Of a DNA stretch of 7,333 bases, positions 7,056-7,333 are shown piece by piece (the stretch's first letter is position 1; each line of letters starts with the position of its first letter). Origin of the DNA: Bdellovibrio sp. ZAP7 (GTDB lineage: Bacteria > Bacteroidota > Bacteroidia > Flavobacteriales > Flavobacteriaceae); the NCBI GenBank assembly GCA_943324165.2, contig CALPKO020000060.1, positions 1 to 7,333 of the forward strand, given 5' to 3'. The translations under genes and the position numbers were made by a program. The notes beneath the pieces were generated by a model, which saw nothing but the letters and a program-made list of their open reading frames with translations, was not told the origin of the DNA and ran no database searches.

Positions 7056-7333
7056 ATGACTAATTTGACCTATAAAAACGTTCATAATCGCTTTAAATTA
7101 AACGGTTTTAACTTTGATAAAGAAGATTTGTGCAGGGTCGCTTATAGCTTTATCAAAGAAGGCGAAGATTTTGAAAAACCTGTAGGTAATTTTTTATTAG
7201 ATTGGTTCGATGAAAAAGATTTTATCGAAATGCATACTTCTGGAAGCACTGGCATTCCCAAAATAATTCGTGTAAAAAAACAAGCGATGGTCAATTCTGC
7301 TATTGCCACTGGCGATTACTTTGAACTTAATCC
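7056..7333 (+). CDS. menE: AMP-binding acyl-CoA ligase, MenE-like, 3' end cut by the window
   Basis: Only the first 92 codons are present and the frame is open to the window end. The translation carries the adenylate-forming enzyme signature TSGSTGIPK at residues 61-69, the phosphate-binding loop that holds ATP while an acid is activated to acyl-AMP before transfer to CoA. In most of this superfamily the motif lies well beyond residue 100. Its early position fits the short o-succinylbenzoate-CoA ligase (MenE, menaquinone synthesis) form I recall from Bacteroidota. The upstream sequence has an acidic, aromatic segment (FLLDWFDEKDFIEMHTSGST) consistent with that subfamily. The start is 4 bp after the protease stop, indicating translational coupling. 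The MenE assignment is inference; another AMP-binding ligase remains possible since the C-terminal domain is missing. Confidence 0.8.
   Translation, partial: MTNLTYKNVHNRFKLNGFNFDKEDLCRVAYSFIKEGEDFEKPVGNFLLDWFDEKDFIEMHTSGSTGIPKIIRVKKQAMVNSAIATGDYFELN

Overview
The window looks like chromosomal DNA of a Bacteroidota member, most likely a Flavobacterium-like Flavobacteriaceae. The grounds are a strongly AT-rich sequence, A-rich leaders instead of clear Shine-Dalgarno sites, promoter -7 elements of the TAnnTTTG type, a large outer-membrane receptor with a carboxypeptidase-like N-terminal domain, and gene families in the form typical of that group. No rRNA, tRNA, insertion sequence or CRISPR array is visible.

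Layout: positions 2-1390 (+) hold an NtrY-like membrane sensor histidine kinase whose 5' end lies outside the window. It is followed after 11 bp by an enoyl-CoA hydratase/isomerase (1402-2184, +), probably in the same transcript. A 123-bp AT-rich gap (2185-2307) carries a 32-bp tandem repeat with embedded palindromes that runs into a Bacteroidota-type promoter. This promoter should drive an AAA_14/DUF4143 ATPase (2308-3426, +), a probable accessory gene. The ATPase converges on a TonB-dependent receptor-like outer-membrane protein on the minus strand (3428-5941), with a single base between the two stop codons. A 162-bp intergenic region (5942-6103) holds the receptor promoter. Beyond it, a CPBP-family intramembrane protease (6104-7051, +) and the start of an AMP-binding acyl-CoA ligase resembling a short Bacteroidota MenE (7056 to the window end, +) form a tight pair.

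How the parts fit: most genes are ordinary core functions (signalling, acyl-CoA metabolism, outer-membrane uptake, membrane protease, probable menaquinone synthesis), and there is no obvious multi-gene defence or biosynthetic system. The most unusual part is the ATPase with its repeat-palindrome promoter region. It looks like a self-contained accessory unit, perhaps autoregulated, set between housekeeping genes. All functional calls come from reading motifs; no database search was made.
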